A stretch of 54,375 bases of DNA from an uncultured Clostridia bacterium (GTDB taxonomy: Bacteria; Bacillota; Clostridia; TANB77; CAG-508), in the NCBI GenBank assembly GCA_904387305.1, contig CAJFLB010000022.1, positions 1 through 54,375 of the forward strand, given 5' to 3'. Below the pieces are notes generated by a model. The model worked only from the letters and a program-made list of their open reading frames with translations. It was not told where the DNA came from and ran no database searches. This document shows, one piece after another, positions 9,324 through 17,996 of the stretch (its first letter is position 1; the number at the start of each line of letters is the position of its first letter). A program made the position numbers and the translations under genes.

Positions 9324-9329
9324 ATATTC

Positions 9330-9408
9330 AAGGATTGCGGTGGAAGTCTTCGGACGACACCTAGGGGTAGTAGATACAATATTATCCACTACTCTTTCTT
9401 TTTTATTA
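9330..9408 (+). ncRNA. Candidate abiF-type structured small RNA with its terminator
   Basis: About 75 nt between a promoter and a T run. The first hairpin is GGTG(9339-9342)/CACC(9358-9361) enclosing a GAA/GA internal loop and GTC-TTCG-GAC, a stable UUCG tetraloop. The second is GTAGTAGATA(9367-9376) paired with TATCCACTAC(9383-9392), followed by TCTTTCTTTTTT, a clear intrinsic terminator. Its GC content is far above the surroundings and no credible peptide is encoded. From memory, a conserved 'abiF RNA motif' has been described next to abiF genes. This looks like a member; the consensus was not checked. Confidence 0.7.
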
Positions 9409-9530
9409 AAAATGTGCTACACTTTAGTATATTATTTTTTTATTCCTGTTCTAATAAAGGGCAGTTTATATAAAGCAACAAGAAAACAAATTAGATGGAC
9501 AAATGTCAAGGAGGAAGAAAAGATGGCAAG

Positions 9531-9800
9531 ATGGCAAAATATGCTGTTTACATTAATGCAGAAGATTGTACTGTCAGAGTTAAAGTTGATGAACGGTGGG
9601 TGAACACGAACGAAGAATGGGATGAAATTGTGTCAAAGATAAACAATAAAGAAATAAAGGCAGAAGTCTATTACAAAGGCGAAAAGACACAACTTTACCA
9701 AATGCAAGGTAGAATCTGGGCAAAAGGTTTTGGTTTTATTGCTCCAATGTTCTGGCATCCATGTACAAAGTTATTTCTTGCATTGAGCAATCAAGAATAA
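9531..9800 (+). CDS. Hypothetical protein with a duplicated start region
   Basis: An 89-residue protein from ATG 9531 (MAKYAVYINAED...), without signal peptide or known motif; it is Trp-rich towards its end (GRIWAKGFGFIAPMFWHPC). Its ribosome site GGAGG (9510-9514) is 16 bases from this ATG but 8 bases from another ATG at 9523 in a different frame. The cause is a tandem copy of AGATGGCA (9521-9528, 9529-9536). Initiation at 9523 would make only a 26-residue out-of-frame peptide. Codon use is more GC-rich than in the neighbours. A perfect 32-bp palindrome terminates it against asnB. Confidence 0.55.
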   Translation: MAKYAVYINAEDCTVRVKVDERWVNTNEEWDEIVSKINNKEIKAEVYYKGEKTQLYQMQGRIWAKGFGFIAPMFWHPCTKLFLALSNQE

Positions 9801-9834
9801 CTTCGAGATGAAGACGACTAAAGAAAAAGAGTTT

Positions 9835-9866
9835 GCTAAAAAGAACACAGCTGTGTTCTTTTTAGC
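9835..9866. terminator. Bidirectional terminator between the small gene and asnB
   Basis: A perfect 32-bp palindrome with half-site GCTAAAAAGAACACAG and A/T tracts that suit both directions. It lies exactly between the convergent genes. Confidence 0.85.
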
Positions 9867-9868
9867 AT

Positions 9869-11719
9869 TTATATTTCAATTTTAGGCTCATACTTCTCAA
9901 GCCACATATTCACTTGGCAAAGATAAGCCATAAGCTGAGGTCCAGTCATCAATTGACCAAACCAAGGTCTAGAAAAACTAGAACCATTTGTATCTAGGAT
10001 TTCTAAAATATATTGTCTATTTAACAAATTATTAATTGGTGCATTTGGATTTTGCATAATATTTGTCAACATATCTTTTACTTTAGCTAAATACGTAGGA
10101 TTATGTGTTTTAGGATATGGTGATTTTTTTCTATCTACAATTTCAGCAGGTAAAAAGTCTTTACAAATATAACGAAGCAATCCTTTTTCTCTACCATTCA
10201 AAGCCTTCATTTCCCAAGGAATATTCCATACATATTGTGCCAGTCTGTAATCACAGAAAGGAACACGAAGTTCAAATCCATTATACATAGCCATTCTATC
10301 AGAACGGTCTAACAATGTTTGCATAAACCAATTTAAAGTTAGATAAGAAATTTTTCGTTTTTCAGCAGTTTCCTTAGAATCAGTATCCAATATTTCAACC
10401 TCTTCTAAACTTTCGTTATAACGATAATCAATATATTCTTTTAAATGTACTTTTTTACTTAAATCTGGATGTAATAAAGTTTGTCTTTCACTAATGGCAA
10501 TTGACCAAGGAAATGTACCACTATTTAAAGCATCTTCTCTAAAGAACCATGGATAGCCACCAAAGATTTCATCAGCACACTCACCTGTTAGAGCAACCGT
10601 TTGCTCTGGTTTTACATTCTTACAGAATAATAATAAGGAAGAATCAATGTCAGCCATACCAGGCATATCTCTTGCAATCATACTATCATATAGATAAGAA
10701 GCAAGTTCTGGGGTGTCAATCACAATATTATGATGTTTGGTATGCAAATTTTTACACATTAAATTTATATAATAATTATCTGAATTTGGCTGAAAATCAC
10801 TTTTAACAAAATTTTTATCATTATCTACATAATCAATGGAATAGGTATCTAAAAGTGGTAATTTTTCTTTTTCATAGAAATCAGCAGCAAATTTTGTGAT
10901 GATACTAGAATCTAAACCACCAGATAAGAAAGTACATAAAGGAACATCTGAAACCAATTGTCGTTCGATTGCATCTTTTAACAAATAACGAACATGATTA
11001 CAAGTTTGTGCTAAATTATCTGTATGTTCTTCCGAATGTAACTTCCAATATCGTTTTATCTTTAATCCATATTCATTAAATACAGCAAAATGAGCAGGCT
11101 TTAATTCATAGATGTTCTTAAAAATTGTTGTACCAGGTGTATGACTAGGACCAATTCCCAATAATTCAGATATACCTTGGCTATCTAAAATTTTTTCAAT
11201 TCCAGGATATTGAAATATAGCTTTTATTTCTGAACCAAATACTAGGGTATTATGAAGGACAGAATAAAATAATGGTTTGACTCCAAAATGGTCTCTTGCC
11301 ATAAATAATTCCTTATCTTTGGTATTCCAAATGGCAAAAGCAAAGATACCATTTAGATGATGGACAATTTCTTTTCCAAAATGAATATATCCTTTTAATA
11401 TCACTTCTGTATCACAATGCCCTTTAAATGTAAAACCATTTTCAATTAAGATATCTCTAAGTTCTTTTGTGTTGTATATTTGTCCATTATAACAAATAAT
11501 GTAATCACCATGAGATGTATGTTCTATCATTGGTTGTTTACCACCATTAGGGTCAATCACAATTAATCGTTTATGTGCTAAATAGGCATTATCTGAAACA
11601 AAATAACCATCTTCATTAGGTCCTCTTTTTGATAATGTACCATTCATATTCTCTAAAATTATTTTAGAATCTTGATTTAATTTTTCTTTTATATTCACAA
11701 ATCCAGCAAAACCACACAT
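9869..11719 (-). CDS. asnB: Asparagine synthase (glutamine-hydrolysing)
   Basis: AsnB makes asparagine from aspartate, ATP and glutamine-derived ammonia. The protein has 616 residues. It starts MCGFAGF with the class II glutamine amidotransferase nucleophile Cys2 exposed after Met removal, followed by the KRGPNEDG, HKRLIVID and CYNGQIYN segments. The synthetase domain carries the PP-loop SGGLDSS, then TGECADEIFGGYPWF and a C-terminal ELRVPFCDYRLAQ segment. The ribosome site GGAGG (complement of 11730-11734) fits the start. It is monocistronic, ending at a bidirectional terminator. The assignment is firm. Confidence 0.96.
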   Translation of the reverse strand: MCGFAGFVNIKEKLNQDSKIILENMNGTLSKRGPNEDGYFVSDNAYLAHKRLIVIDPNGGKQPMIEHTSHGDYIICYNGQIYNTKELRDILIENGFTFKGHCDTEVILKGYIHFGKEIVHHLNGIFAFAIWNTKDKELFMARDHFGVKPLFYSVLHNTLVFGSEIKAIFQYPGIEKILDSQGISELLGIGPSHTPGTTIFKNIYELKPAHFAVFNEYGLKIKRYWKLHSEEHTDNLAQTCNHVRYLLKDAIERQLVSDVPLCTFLSGGLDSSIITKFAADFYEKEKLPLLDTYSIDYVDNDKNFVKSDFQPNSDNYYINLMCKNLHTKHHNIVIDTPELASYLYDSMIARDMPGMADIDSSLLLFCKNVKPEQTVALTGECADEIFGGYPWFFREDALNSGTFPWSIAISERQTLLHPDLSKKVHLKEYIDYRYNESLEEVEILDTDSKETAEKRKISYLTLNWFMQTLLDRSDRMAMYNGFELRVPFCDYRLAQYVWNIPWEMKALNGREKGLLRYICKDFLPAEIVDRKKSPYPKTHNPTYLAKVKDMLTNIMQNPNAPINNLLNRQYILEILDTNGSSFSRPWFGQLMTGPQLMAYLCQVNMWLEKYEPKIEI

Positions 11720-11879
11720 GTATTTTATACCTCCAATCTATATATCATATGCAAAAAAAGAAATAAAATTTATTGATTTTAGAAAAAAAGTATAGTAGAC
11801 TTAACAAAGAAAAGTTAATTGCTATATTCAGAAAGAAAAATAGAAGGATTTTACCACTAAGAAAGGACTGAGTATAAAA

Positions 11880-12437
11880 ATGAAACGAAAAATAAAATTT
11901 AAAAATGTAGTGAAGCATTTTATGCTAATTACAAAACATAGATGGCTGGTCTTTAAATTATGTTGTAGGATTGGGTTATTTTGGAGAGGTTTGGTACATG
12001 ATTTATCGAAATATTCTCCAACAGAATTTTGGGAAAGTGTTCGATATTATGAAGGAAACCGTTCACCAATTGTCAGTACAAAGCAAGATAAAGGATATTC
12101 TGAAGCATGGTTACACCATAAAGGAAGAAATAAGCATCACAGTGAATATTGGGTAGATAGAAATGCACCAGACCAGACACCAATTATGCCATATGTATAT
12201 ACAGCAGAAATGATATGTGATAAATTGGCAGCAGGAATTACTTATCAAGGAAAAAATTGGAATAAGGATTATCCATTAACATATTGGAAAAAGGAAAGAG
12301 AAAAATTATTAATCAATGAGAAACTAAAAGATATGTTAACAGATTTTTTTACACAAGTCAGTATAGAAGGGATAGATAAGGTTTTAACGAAGAAAAAAGT
12401 ACAAGAATTGTATAAAAAATATTGTGGCAACAGTTGA
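11880..12437 (+). CDS. DUF5662 family protein
   Basis: A 185-residue cytoplasmic protein of the DUF5662 type. Conserved histidines and acids are visible: HRWLVFKLCCRIGL, LVHDLSKYSPTEFW at about residue 38, HHKGRNKHHSEYWVD near 80, and MPYVYTAEMICDKLAAG near 105. The HD and HH pairs resemble a metal-binding HD-like site, but no activity is established. An AAGGA ribosome site precedes ATG. Its stop codon overlaps the -35 box of the rpmF promoter. Confidence 0.75.
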   Translation: MKRKIKFKNVVKHFMLITKHRWLVFKLCCRIGLFWRGLVHDLSKYSPTEFWESVRYYEGNRSPIVSTKQDKGYSEAWLHHKGRNKHHSEYWVDRNAPDQTPIMPYVYTAEMICDKLAAGITYQGKNWNKDYPLTYWKKEREKLLINEKLKDMLTDFFTQVSIEGIDKVLTKKKVQELYKKYCGNS

Positions 12438-12462
12438 CAAAAAATAAAAATACTTGTATAAT
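12434..12462 (+). promoter_or_regulatory. Consensus promoter of rpmF
   Basis: TTGACA 12434-12439 and TATAAT 12457-12462 with a 17-bp spacer. It gives a leader of about 65 nt before rpmF, room for ribosomal-protein feedback, although no fold is recognised. Confidence 0.85.
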
Positions 12463-12534
12463 CTTATAGTGACTAAAATATCGATAAAAATAACAATAGA
12501 TATATACATATATCTTAAGCAAGGAGGGATTTAG

Positions 12535-12726
12535 ATGGCACAACCAAAAAGAAGATGGTCTAAAGCAAGAACACATGCTAAAAGATCAACATGGAAAAAA
12601 GAACAACCAGCATATACAACTTGTCCACATTGTCATGAACCAGTAATGCCACACAGAGTATGCAAAAACTGCGGATATTATAATGGAAAAGAAGTAATTG
12701 CTAAAAAAGAAAATAAAGATGCATAA
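12535..12726 (+). CDS. rpmF: 50S ribosomal protein L32
   Basis: bL32 is a small structural protein of the large ribosomal subunit. The 63-residue sequence begins [21 protein letters not shown], as in Firmicutes L32, and has the zinc-binding CPHC...CKNC pairs. AAGGAGG precedes the ATG. It has a consensus promoter and its own terminator. The zinc-containing form is present; no Cys-free paralogue is seen here. Confidence 0.96.
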   Translation: MAQPKRRWSKARTHAKRSTWKKEQPAYTTCPHCHEPVMPHRVCKNCGYYNGKEVIAKKENKDA

Positions 12727-12737
12727 TGAAGGGGAAA

Positions 12738-12766
12738 GTAGTGCTTTATAGAAGTACTATTTTTTG
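12738..12766 (+). terminator. rpmF terminator
   Basis: GTAGTGCTT pairs (two G-U) with AAGTACTAT around TATAG, followed by T6. Confidence 0.75.
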
Positions 12767-12792
12767 TTATCTAATGATGTATATGGAGGTGT

Positions 12793-13374
12793 ATGATGCC
12801 AAAATCTACGTTTTATAATCTAAATGAAGAAAAAAGAGAAAAAATAAAAAGAGCTTTAAAAAATGAATTTACAAAACACACTTTTGAAAAAGCATCAATT
12901 AGTAATATTATAGAAGAAGCTAACATACCAAGAGGAAGTTTTTATCAGTATTTTGAAGATAAAGAAGATGCTTTAAAATATATTATAAAAGATTTTTTAA
13001 ATGATGAAAAAGAAGAAATTAAAAAATTATTAATACAAAATGAAGGAGATATATTTTTAACAACATTAGATTTATATTCTTATTTTGTAGATAAAAGTTA
13101 TCATGAAACAGAAGTAAAATTATTTCAAAATATTATTAATAAATTACGAAATGAAAATGTAAATATTTATAAGAATATAAAGTTAAAAAAATTTACTGAC
13201 TTAAAAGATATAGATAAAAATAATTGCTATATTAATACAAGTCTATTAGCGATCGAAAATAATGAAGATATAGAATATATGTTAAGAATACTAACTTGCA
13301 TTTTACGAGCAGAAATTATTGATGTCATGCATAAGAAGGTATCAAAGGAAGAACGGAAAAGAAGAATTATCTAA
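12793..13374 (+). CDS. TetR/AcrR-family regulator with a frameshifted C-terminus
   Basis: A 193-residue one-domain repressor. The N-terminal helix-turn-helix is typical (FEKASISNIIEEANIPRGSFYQYFEDKEDAL, residues about 34-64). GGAGGTG precedes ATG. The frame ends KVSKEERKRRII, but one base further on another frame reads EELSKQIEILKKGMAK and stops at 13411, exactly the usual end of clostridial TetR proteins. Removing one A from A4 at 13357-13360 restores it, so the real gene probably extends to 13411. Its likely target is itself or the DUF308 gene downstream; this is inference. Confidence 0.85.
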   Translation: MMPKSTFYNLNEEKREKIKRALKNEFTKHTFEKASISNIIEEANIPRGSFYQYFEDKEDALKYIIKDFLNDEKEEIKKLLIQNEGDIFLTTLDLYSYFVDKSYHETEVKLFQNIINKLRNENVNIYKNIKLKKFTDLKDIDKNNCYINTSLLAIENNEDIEYMLRILTCILRAEIIDVMHKKVSKEERKRRII

Positions 13375-13477
13375 GCAAATAGAAATATTAAAAAAAGGAA
13401 TGGCAAAATAAAAACATGAAAATCTGTTTTTATGATATAATTTTAAGGTAAATACAAAAGAAAGAGGGAAGATATAA

Positions 13478-14014
13478 ATGTTTGAAAATTTTTTAAAAAG
13501 AACAAGCTGGACAGATATTATAATATCTATCTTATTTGTGATATTAGGAGTATTGCTAATTGTAAAACCTTCTGAAATGATGTCTGTTATATACATACTT
13601 TTGGGAATGGTATTATTTATCATGGGATTTTTAAAATTGGTAGATTATTTCACATCTAAAGATAAAGAAGATTACTTATTAACATTTGCATTAATAGCAA
13701 CTGTATTGGGTGTGATTGTTCTATGCTGTTCAGAAGTAATCACAGGAATTTTTAGAGTAGCATTAGGAATTTGGATAATTGCTTCAGGAATTAGAAATTT
13801 CCAAACTTCTTTAGTATGGAAAGAAGTAAAATCTGGATTTTGGACAATAACTGTACTATGTGCTTTGTTCATGATTATGGCAGGAATTGTCATATTGGTA
13901 AGTAGAACATTAGCAATTAGAATTGTTGGTATTGCGATTGTTATTTATGCAGTATTAGATATTATTGCAAGATCAATATTTATGAAAAAAATTCAAGATT
14001 ATTTAGATAAATAG
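13478..14014 (+). CDS. DUF308/HdeD-type membrane protein
   Basis: 178 residues with six hydrophobic segments arranged as three repeated hairpins, typical of DUF308 (HdeD-like) membrane proteins (TDIIISILFVILGVLLIVKP; GMVLFIMGFLKLVDYF; ALGIWIIASGIRNF and others). The function of the family is unclear; HdeD is linked to acid stress in enterobacteria. An AGAGGGAAG ribosome site precedes ATG. It lies downstream of the TetR gene, possibly under its control, and has a strong terminator. Confidence 0.8.
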   Translation: MFENFLKRTSWTDIIISILFVILGVLLIVKPSEMMSVIYILLGMVLFIMGFLKLVDYFTSKDKEDYLLTFALIATVLGVIVLCCSEVITGIFRVALGIWIIASGIRNFQTSLVWKEVKSGFWTITVLCALFMIMAGIVILVSRTLAIRIVGIAIVIYAVLDIIARSIFMKKIQDYLDK

Positions 14015-14023
14015 GAATGAACA

Positions 14024-14062
14024 GGAATCTAAAATATGAATTATATTTTAGGTTCCTTTTTC
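14024..14062 (+). terminator. Terminator after the DUF308 gene
   Basis: GGAATCTAAAATAT pairs with ATATTTTAGGTTCC (one G-T pair), followed by TTTTTCTTTT. Confidence 0.85.
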
Positions 14063-14141
14063 TTTTAAAAATAAAATTTTTACTTTAAATTAAAGTAAAA
14101 CCAAACTTTAAAAAGTATTACTATAAAATAAAAAATTTATC

Positions 14142-14170
14142 TTGACATATACCCTACTGGGGTATATAAT
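14142..14170 (+). promoter_or_regulatory. csoR promoter with a CsoR operator in the spacer
   Basis: TTGACA 14142-14147 and TATAAT 14165-14170, 17-bp spacer. The spacer is filled by a perfect 7-5-7 palindrome, TATACCC-TACTG-GGGTATA (14148-14166), the classic CsoR operator. Bound apo-CsoR would occlude RNA polymerase; Cu(I) would release it. Confidence 0.93.
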
Positions 14171-14190
14171 CTTTTTGAGAGGTGAGAAAA

Positions 14191-14490
14191 ATGAAAGAGA
14201 ATTGTTGTACTTCTAAAAAGAAAACATATAGAGATGAAGAAGAAAAGAAACAATTAACTAAAAGATTAAATATTATTGAAGGACAGATTAGAGGCATTAA
14301 GCAAATGATAGAAGATGATCGATATTGTGATGATGTTTTAACACAAATGTTGGCTGTAAACAAAGCTCTAGAAAGTTTAGAAAATGTTATTTTAGAAAAA
14401 CATTTAGAAAGATGTATAGCCAAACAAATTAAAGAGGGGAATACGGAAGTAACAGAAGAGATTATGAACTTGTTTAAAAAAATGAGATAG
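14191..14490 (+). CDS. csoR: Copper-sensing repressor CsoR
   Basis: A CsoR/RcnR (DUF156) all-helical repressor of about 99 residues. The Cu(I) triad is complete: Cys46, His71 and Cys75, in YCDDVL and HLERC. The DNA-binding signature RLNIIEGQIRGIKQMIE spans residues 25-41. Two further cysteines sit at the N-terminus (ENCCTSKKK). An in-frame GTG at 14182 lies inside the GAGAGGTG ribosome site, so ATG 14191 is chosen. It autoregulates through the operator in its own promoter and controls copZ and copA downstream. Confidence 0.94.
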   Translation: MKENCCTSKKKTYRDEEEKKQLTKRLNIIEGQIRGIKQMIEDDRYCDDVLTQMLAVNKALESLENVILEKHLERCIAKQIKEGNTEVTEEIMNLFKKMR

Positions 14491-14598
14491 AAAAGTAATG
14501 TATTCTCTTTTGAAAAGTAAAATTACTATCAAAAAAATGTCAAAATATTTTGATAACATAATTAATATATATTAAAAAAGAAAGGAAAGGTGTTAAGT

Positions 14599-14808
14599 AT
14601 GAAAAAAATAGAAATTAAAATTGAAGGAATGCATTGTGAAGGGTGTTCAAAAAGATTAACAAAAGTATTAAGTAATGTAGAAGGGGTAAATACGGCAGAA
14701 GTTAGTTTAGAAAATAAATTAGCAGATATAGAATATGATGAAACGATTGCTAAAATAGAGGATTTCTATGAGGCAATCGAAGATGCTGGATTTGAAGTTA
14801 TAAAATAG
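14599..14808 (+). CDS. copZ: Copper chaperone CopZ
   Basis: A 69-residue heavy-metal-associated domain protein with the Cu(I)-binding motif GMHCEGCS near residues 10-17 and the beta-alpha-beta pattern ending YEAIEDAGFEVIK. An AAGGAAAGGTG ribosome site precedes ATG 14599; the upstream GTG at 14590 overlaps it. CopZ hands copper to the CopA ATPase encoded next, and to CsoR. About 110 bp separates it from csoR, with a TTGATA-type sequence that might be a second promoter. Confidence 0.92.
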   Translation: MKKIEIKIEGMHCEGCSKRLTKVLSNVEGVNTAEVSLENKLADIEYDETIAKIEDFYEAIEDAGFEVIK

Positions 14809-14913
14809 ATACTATCAAAATTATATATATTATATTTTTCGCTATCCCAACACTTTACATACTGTAATATATATAATTTTAATAAAATAACATTAAGAAA
14901 GGAACATAGTATC

Positions 14914-17136
14914 ATGAAAAAAGTTCTCTTAAAAATAGATGGAATGACATGTAGTGCTTGTTCTAATGGACTAGAAAAGTATTTAAATAAGCAAGAAGGG
15001 ATTAAACAAGCATCTGTTAATTTAGTCATGAATAATGCGAGTATTGAGTATGATGAGAAATTATTAGATATTCCACAAATAGAAAAATTTGTCGAAAAAG
15101 CAGGATTTGAAAGTTTAGGGATTGACAAATTAGAAAAAGAAAAGAAGAAAGCATCAAATGAAAAATATAAATTAATTGGTCTAACAATACTTGCCACTTT
15201 AATTTTATATATTTCGATGGGACAAATGATAGGATTACCTATTTTTAAAATCTTGAATATGCATCATAATCCGATTTATTTTTCCATTGTGCAATTTATT
15301 TTATCCATCATTTCTATATATTTAGGAAAAGATATTATACGAAATGGATATAAAAATTTGGTGCATAAAACACCCAATATGGATACATTGGTTGGATTAG
15401 GGGTTATTAGTAGCTTATTATATAGTATGTATAATACCTATCAAATCTTTATAGGAAATGAGGAAGCAGTTCATCATCTATATTATGAGTCCATTGTGAT
15501 TATCCTCTTCTTTATCAAAATTGGAAAATATGTAGAGGGAAGAAATAAAGATAAAACTAAAGAAGCCATACAAGATTTAATGATGATAACACCAAATTTA
15601 GCTACTATTGAAAAAGATGGAAAGCAAAAACAAGTGACATTAGATGAAATACAAAAAGGAGATATCGTCATTTGTAAACCAGGAGAAAAGATAGCAGTAG
15701 ATGGTGAAATTATGGAGGGCGCAACACATATTGATGAAGCCTTTATAACAGGAGAAAGTGTTCCTGTAAAGAAAGCAATAGGAGATAAAGTCATTGCTGG
15801 AAGTATGAATTATGATGGTATGATAAAATACAAAGCAGAAAAAATTGGAAAAGAATCTACTGTATCAGAAATTGTCAGAATGGTTGTAGAAGCAACCAAT
15901 ACCAAAGCACCGATTGCAAAAATTGTAGATACCATTAGTGGGGATTTTGTTCCTGCTATTATCTTAATTGCTATTATAGCAAGTATTGTGTGGGCAATCT
16001 TAGGAAAAGATATTGGTTTTATTATAAACATCTTTATTACTGTATTAGTTGTTGCTTGTCCTTGCAGTTTAGGATTAGCAACACCACTAGCAATTGTCAT
16101 GGCTTCAGGATTGGCAAGCAGAAAAGGAATATTAGTAAAATCAAGTGAAGCCTTAGAAAATGCACATAAAATAAAAACAATTGTATTTGATAAAACAGGA
16201 ACTTTAACAAAAGGACATTTAAGTATTTCTCAAATATTTAACTATTCTGACTTAAAAGAAGATGAAATAATAGAAGCAGTAGCCAATATAGAAAATCATT
16301 CAGAACATCCAATTGCAAGAGGAATTGTAAAATATGCAGAAGAAAGAAAGATACCAATGGACTCAAAAAAAGTCACAGACTTTAAAAATATTTCTGGATA
16401 TGGAATACGAGCAAAATATAATGGAATAAATTACTTTATTGGAAATAAAAAATTAATGTTAGAAAACAATATTCATATTGATAAAACAATAAAAGAAAAT
16501 GAAATCAATGATGATGAAATATTAGAAAATGATGGAAATAGTCTTTTATTTGTAGCAAAAGAAAATACTTTAGTTGCTTTAATTGGTGTAAAAGATATTA
16601 TAAAGGAAAATGCCAAAGAAGTGATTAATAAAGTAAAACAGGAAAATATAAATACTGTTATGCTAACAGGAGATAATGAAAAAACAGCAAAAGCAATAGG
16701 AAAGACAATTGGAATTGAAAAAGTCATTGCAGGTGTTGTACCAAAACAAAAGGCAGAAGAAATAACAAAACTAAAGGAAAATGGATTCGTCATGATGTGT
16801 GGAGATGGCATTAATGATAGCATTAGTTTAGTAAAAGCTGATATTGGTGTTTCTGTTGGAAGTGGTACAGATATTGCCATGGATAGTAGTGACGTTGTTT
16901 TAATGAAGGATAATTTAGATAAAATTAATGACTTGATACAAATTAGCAAAAAAACAATGCGTATTATTAAACAAAACCTATTTTGGGCATTTTTCTATAA
17001 CATTTGTATGATACCAATTGCAGCAGGAGTATTAATTCCATTAGGGATAACCATGAATCCTATGTTTGCAGCTTTTAGTATGACGATTAGTAGTGTTACA
17101 GTTACATTAAATAGCTTACGATTAAAGAAAATATGA
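14914..17136 (+). CDS. copA: Copper-exporting P1B-type ATPase CopA
   Basis: CopA pumps Cu(I) out of the cell at the expense of ATP. The 740-residue protein has one N-terminal metal-binding domain (GMTCSAC, residues 10-16) and eight predicted membrane helices. It also has the actuator motif TGES, the transmembrane Cys382-Pro383-Cys384, the phosphorylation site DKTGTLTKG with Asp426, the HP locus SEHPIARGI, and the GDGINDS hinge. All catalytic residues are present. It is the last gene of the csoR-copZ-copA operon. An AAAGGAAC ribosome site precedes the ATG. Confidence 0.96.
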   Translation: MKKVLLKIDGMTCSACSNGLEKYLNKQEGIKQASVNLVMNNASIEYDEKLLDIPQIEKFVEKAGFESLGIDKLEKEKKKASNEKYKLIGLTILATLILYISMGQMIGLPIFKILNMHHNPIYFSIVQFILSIISIYLGKDIIRNGYKNLVHKTPNMDTLVGLGVISSLLYSMYNTYQIFIGNEEAVHHLYYESIVIILFFIKIGKYVEGRNKDKTKEAIQDLMMITPNLATIEKDGKQKQVTLDEIQKGDIVICKPGEKIAVDGEIMEGATHIDEAFITGESVPVKKAIGDKVIAGSMNYDGMIKYKAEKIGKESTVSEIVRMVVEATNTKAPIAKIVDTISGDFVPAIILIAIIASIVWAILGKDIGFIINIFITVLVVACPCSLGLATPLAIVMASGLASRKGILVKSSEALENAHKIKTIVFDKTGTLTKGHLSISQIFNYSDLKEDEIIEAVANIENHSEHPIARGIVKYAEERKIPMDSKKVTDFKNISGYGIRAKYNGINYFIGNKKLMLENNIHIDKTIKENEINDDEILENDGNSLLFVAKENTLVALIGVKDIIKENAKEVINKVKQENINTVMLTGDNEKTAKAIGKTIGIEKVIAGVVPKQKAEEITKLKENGFVMMCGDGINDSISLVKADIGVSVGSGTDIAMDSSDVVLMKDNLDKINDLIQISKKTMRIIKQNLFWAFFYNICMIPIAAGVLIPLGITMNPMFAAFSMTISSVTVTLNSLRLKKI

Positions 17137-17157
17137 TTTTTTCTATATAAATTAGAT

Positions 17158-17181
17158 AAGACCTCTTCTAAAAGAGGTCTT
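17158..17181 (+). terminator. Hairpin after copA
   Basis: Perfect AAGACCTCTT / AAGAGGTCTT with a CTAA loop. It is followed by two copies of TTAAAACG instead of a T run. Confidence 0.6.
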
Positions 17182-17343
17182 AAAACGTCTTAAAACGAAA
17201 TAATTACATTTAATATATAAAATTAAATGTTAATGATAGTATATGCAAAAAATAGATATTTATACATAAAATTTATACAAAACTAGATACATATTATAAA
17301 AAACATGATATAATGATATCAGATAAAATAAAGGAGAAATGCT

Positions 17344-17931
17344 ATGCAAAAGATTTATATTATTTTAACACACACAGGAACACTATTATCAAAAATTATT
17401 AGAAAATGGACGAAAGATGAATTTACACATGTTTCAATTGCATTAGATGAGGATTTGAATCAAATGTATAGTTTTGGAAGATTACATCCATATAACCCAT
17501 TTTGGGGTGGATTTGTAAAAGAAGGAATTCATATAGGAACTTTTAAGAGGTTTAAGAAAACAGAGGCATTTATCTATTCTATAGATGTTACTCAAGAACA
17601 ATATATCATGATAAAAAATGAAATCAAAAGAATAGAGGAACATAAAGCAGAATATTATTTTAATATATTAGGATTATTAGCTGTAGGATTTCATAGGAAA
17701 ATTCAACCAAAACATTCTTTTTATTGTGCTGAATTTGTAAAATATATTTTAGAGTCAGGAGATATATTAACTGATTTGCCAACAATTGTAAGACCACAAA
17801 ATTTTAAAAATATAAAAAATTATACAGTTGTTTATAAGGGAAAATTAAGAAAATATAATAGAGAGAAAAAAAGAGAATATATTATGAAATGTATAGAAAT
17901 GTGTACGAAAAAGAAGACAGAGGCAATTTAG
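17344..17931 (+). CDS. Permuted papain-fold (YiiX/C92-like) hydrolase
   Basis: A 195-residue protein of the permuted NlpC/P60-papain superfamily. It begins with the strand-helix IYIILTHTGTLLSKIIRK. The catalytic His is visible in FTHVSIALD (His29) and the catalytic Cys in FYCAEFVKYIL (Cys128, with Glu130), the order expected in the permuted branch. A conserved SFGRLHPYNPFWGGFVKEG block lies between them. There is no signal peptide. Relatives cleave amide or ester bonds, often in peptidoglycan or lipids; the substrate is unknown. A TATAAT at 17309-17314 may be its promoter and AAGGAG its ribosome site. Confidence 0.75.
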   Translation: MQKIYIILTHTGTLLSKIIRKWTKDEFTHVSIALDEDLNQMYSFGRLHPYNPFWGGFVKEGIHIGTFKRFKKTEAFIYSIDVTQEQYIMIKNEIKRIEEHKAEYYFNILGLLAVGFHRKIQPKHSFYCAEFVKYILESGDILTDLPTIVRPQNFKNIKNYTVVYKGKLRKYNREKKREYIMKCIEMCTKKKTEAI

Positions 17932-17996
17932 ATAGATTGCAGTTTATTCATGGTATTGGTAAACTAATAGCATATTGAAAATAGGGGGAATTAAAT

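Noticed and set aside
9295..9603. 102-codon frame covering the small RNA
   Set aside because: It runs through a promoter and terminator hairpin and has no ribosome site at its start.
14540..14553. Palindrome TCAAAATATTTTGA before copZ as a second operator
   Set aside because: AT-only palindromes this short are expected by chance in such AT-rich DNA.
16473..16949. Long minus-strand frame inside copA
   Set aside because: Shadow of a strongly conserved gene; no start signals or known product.
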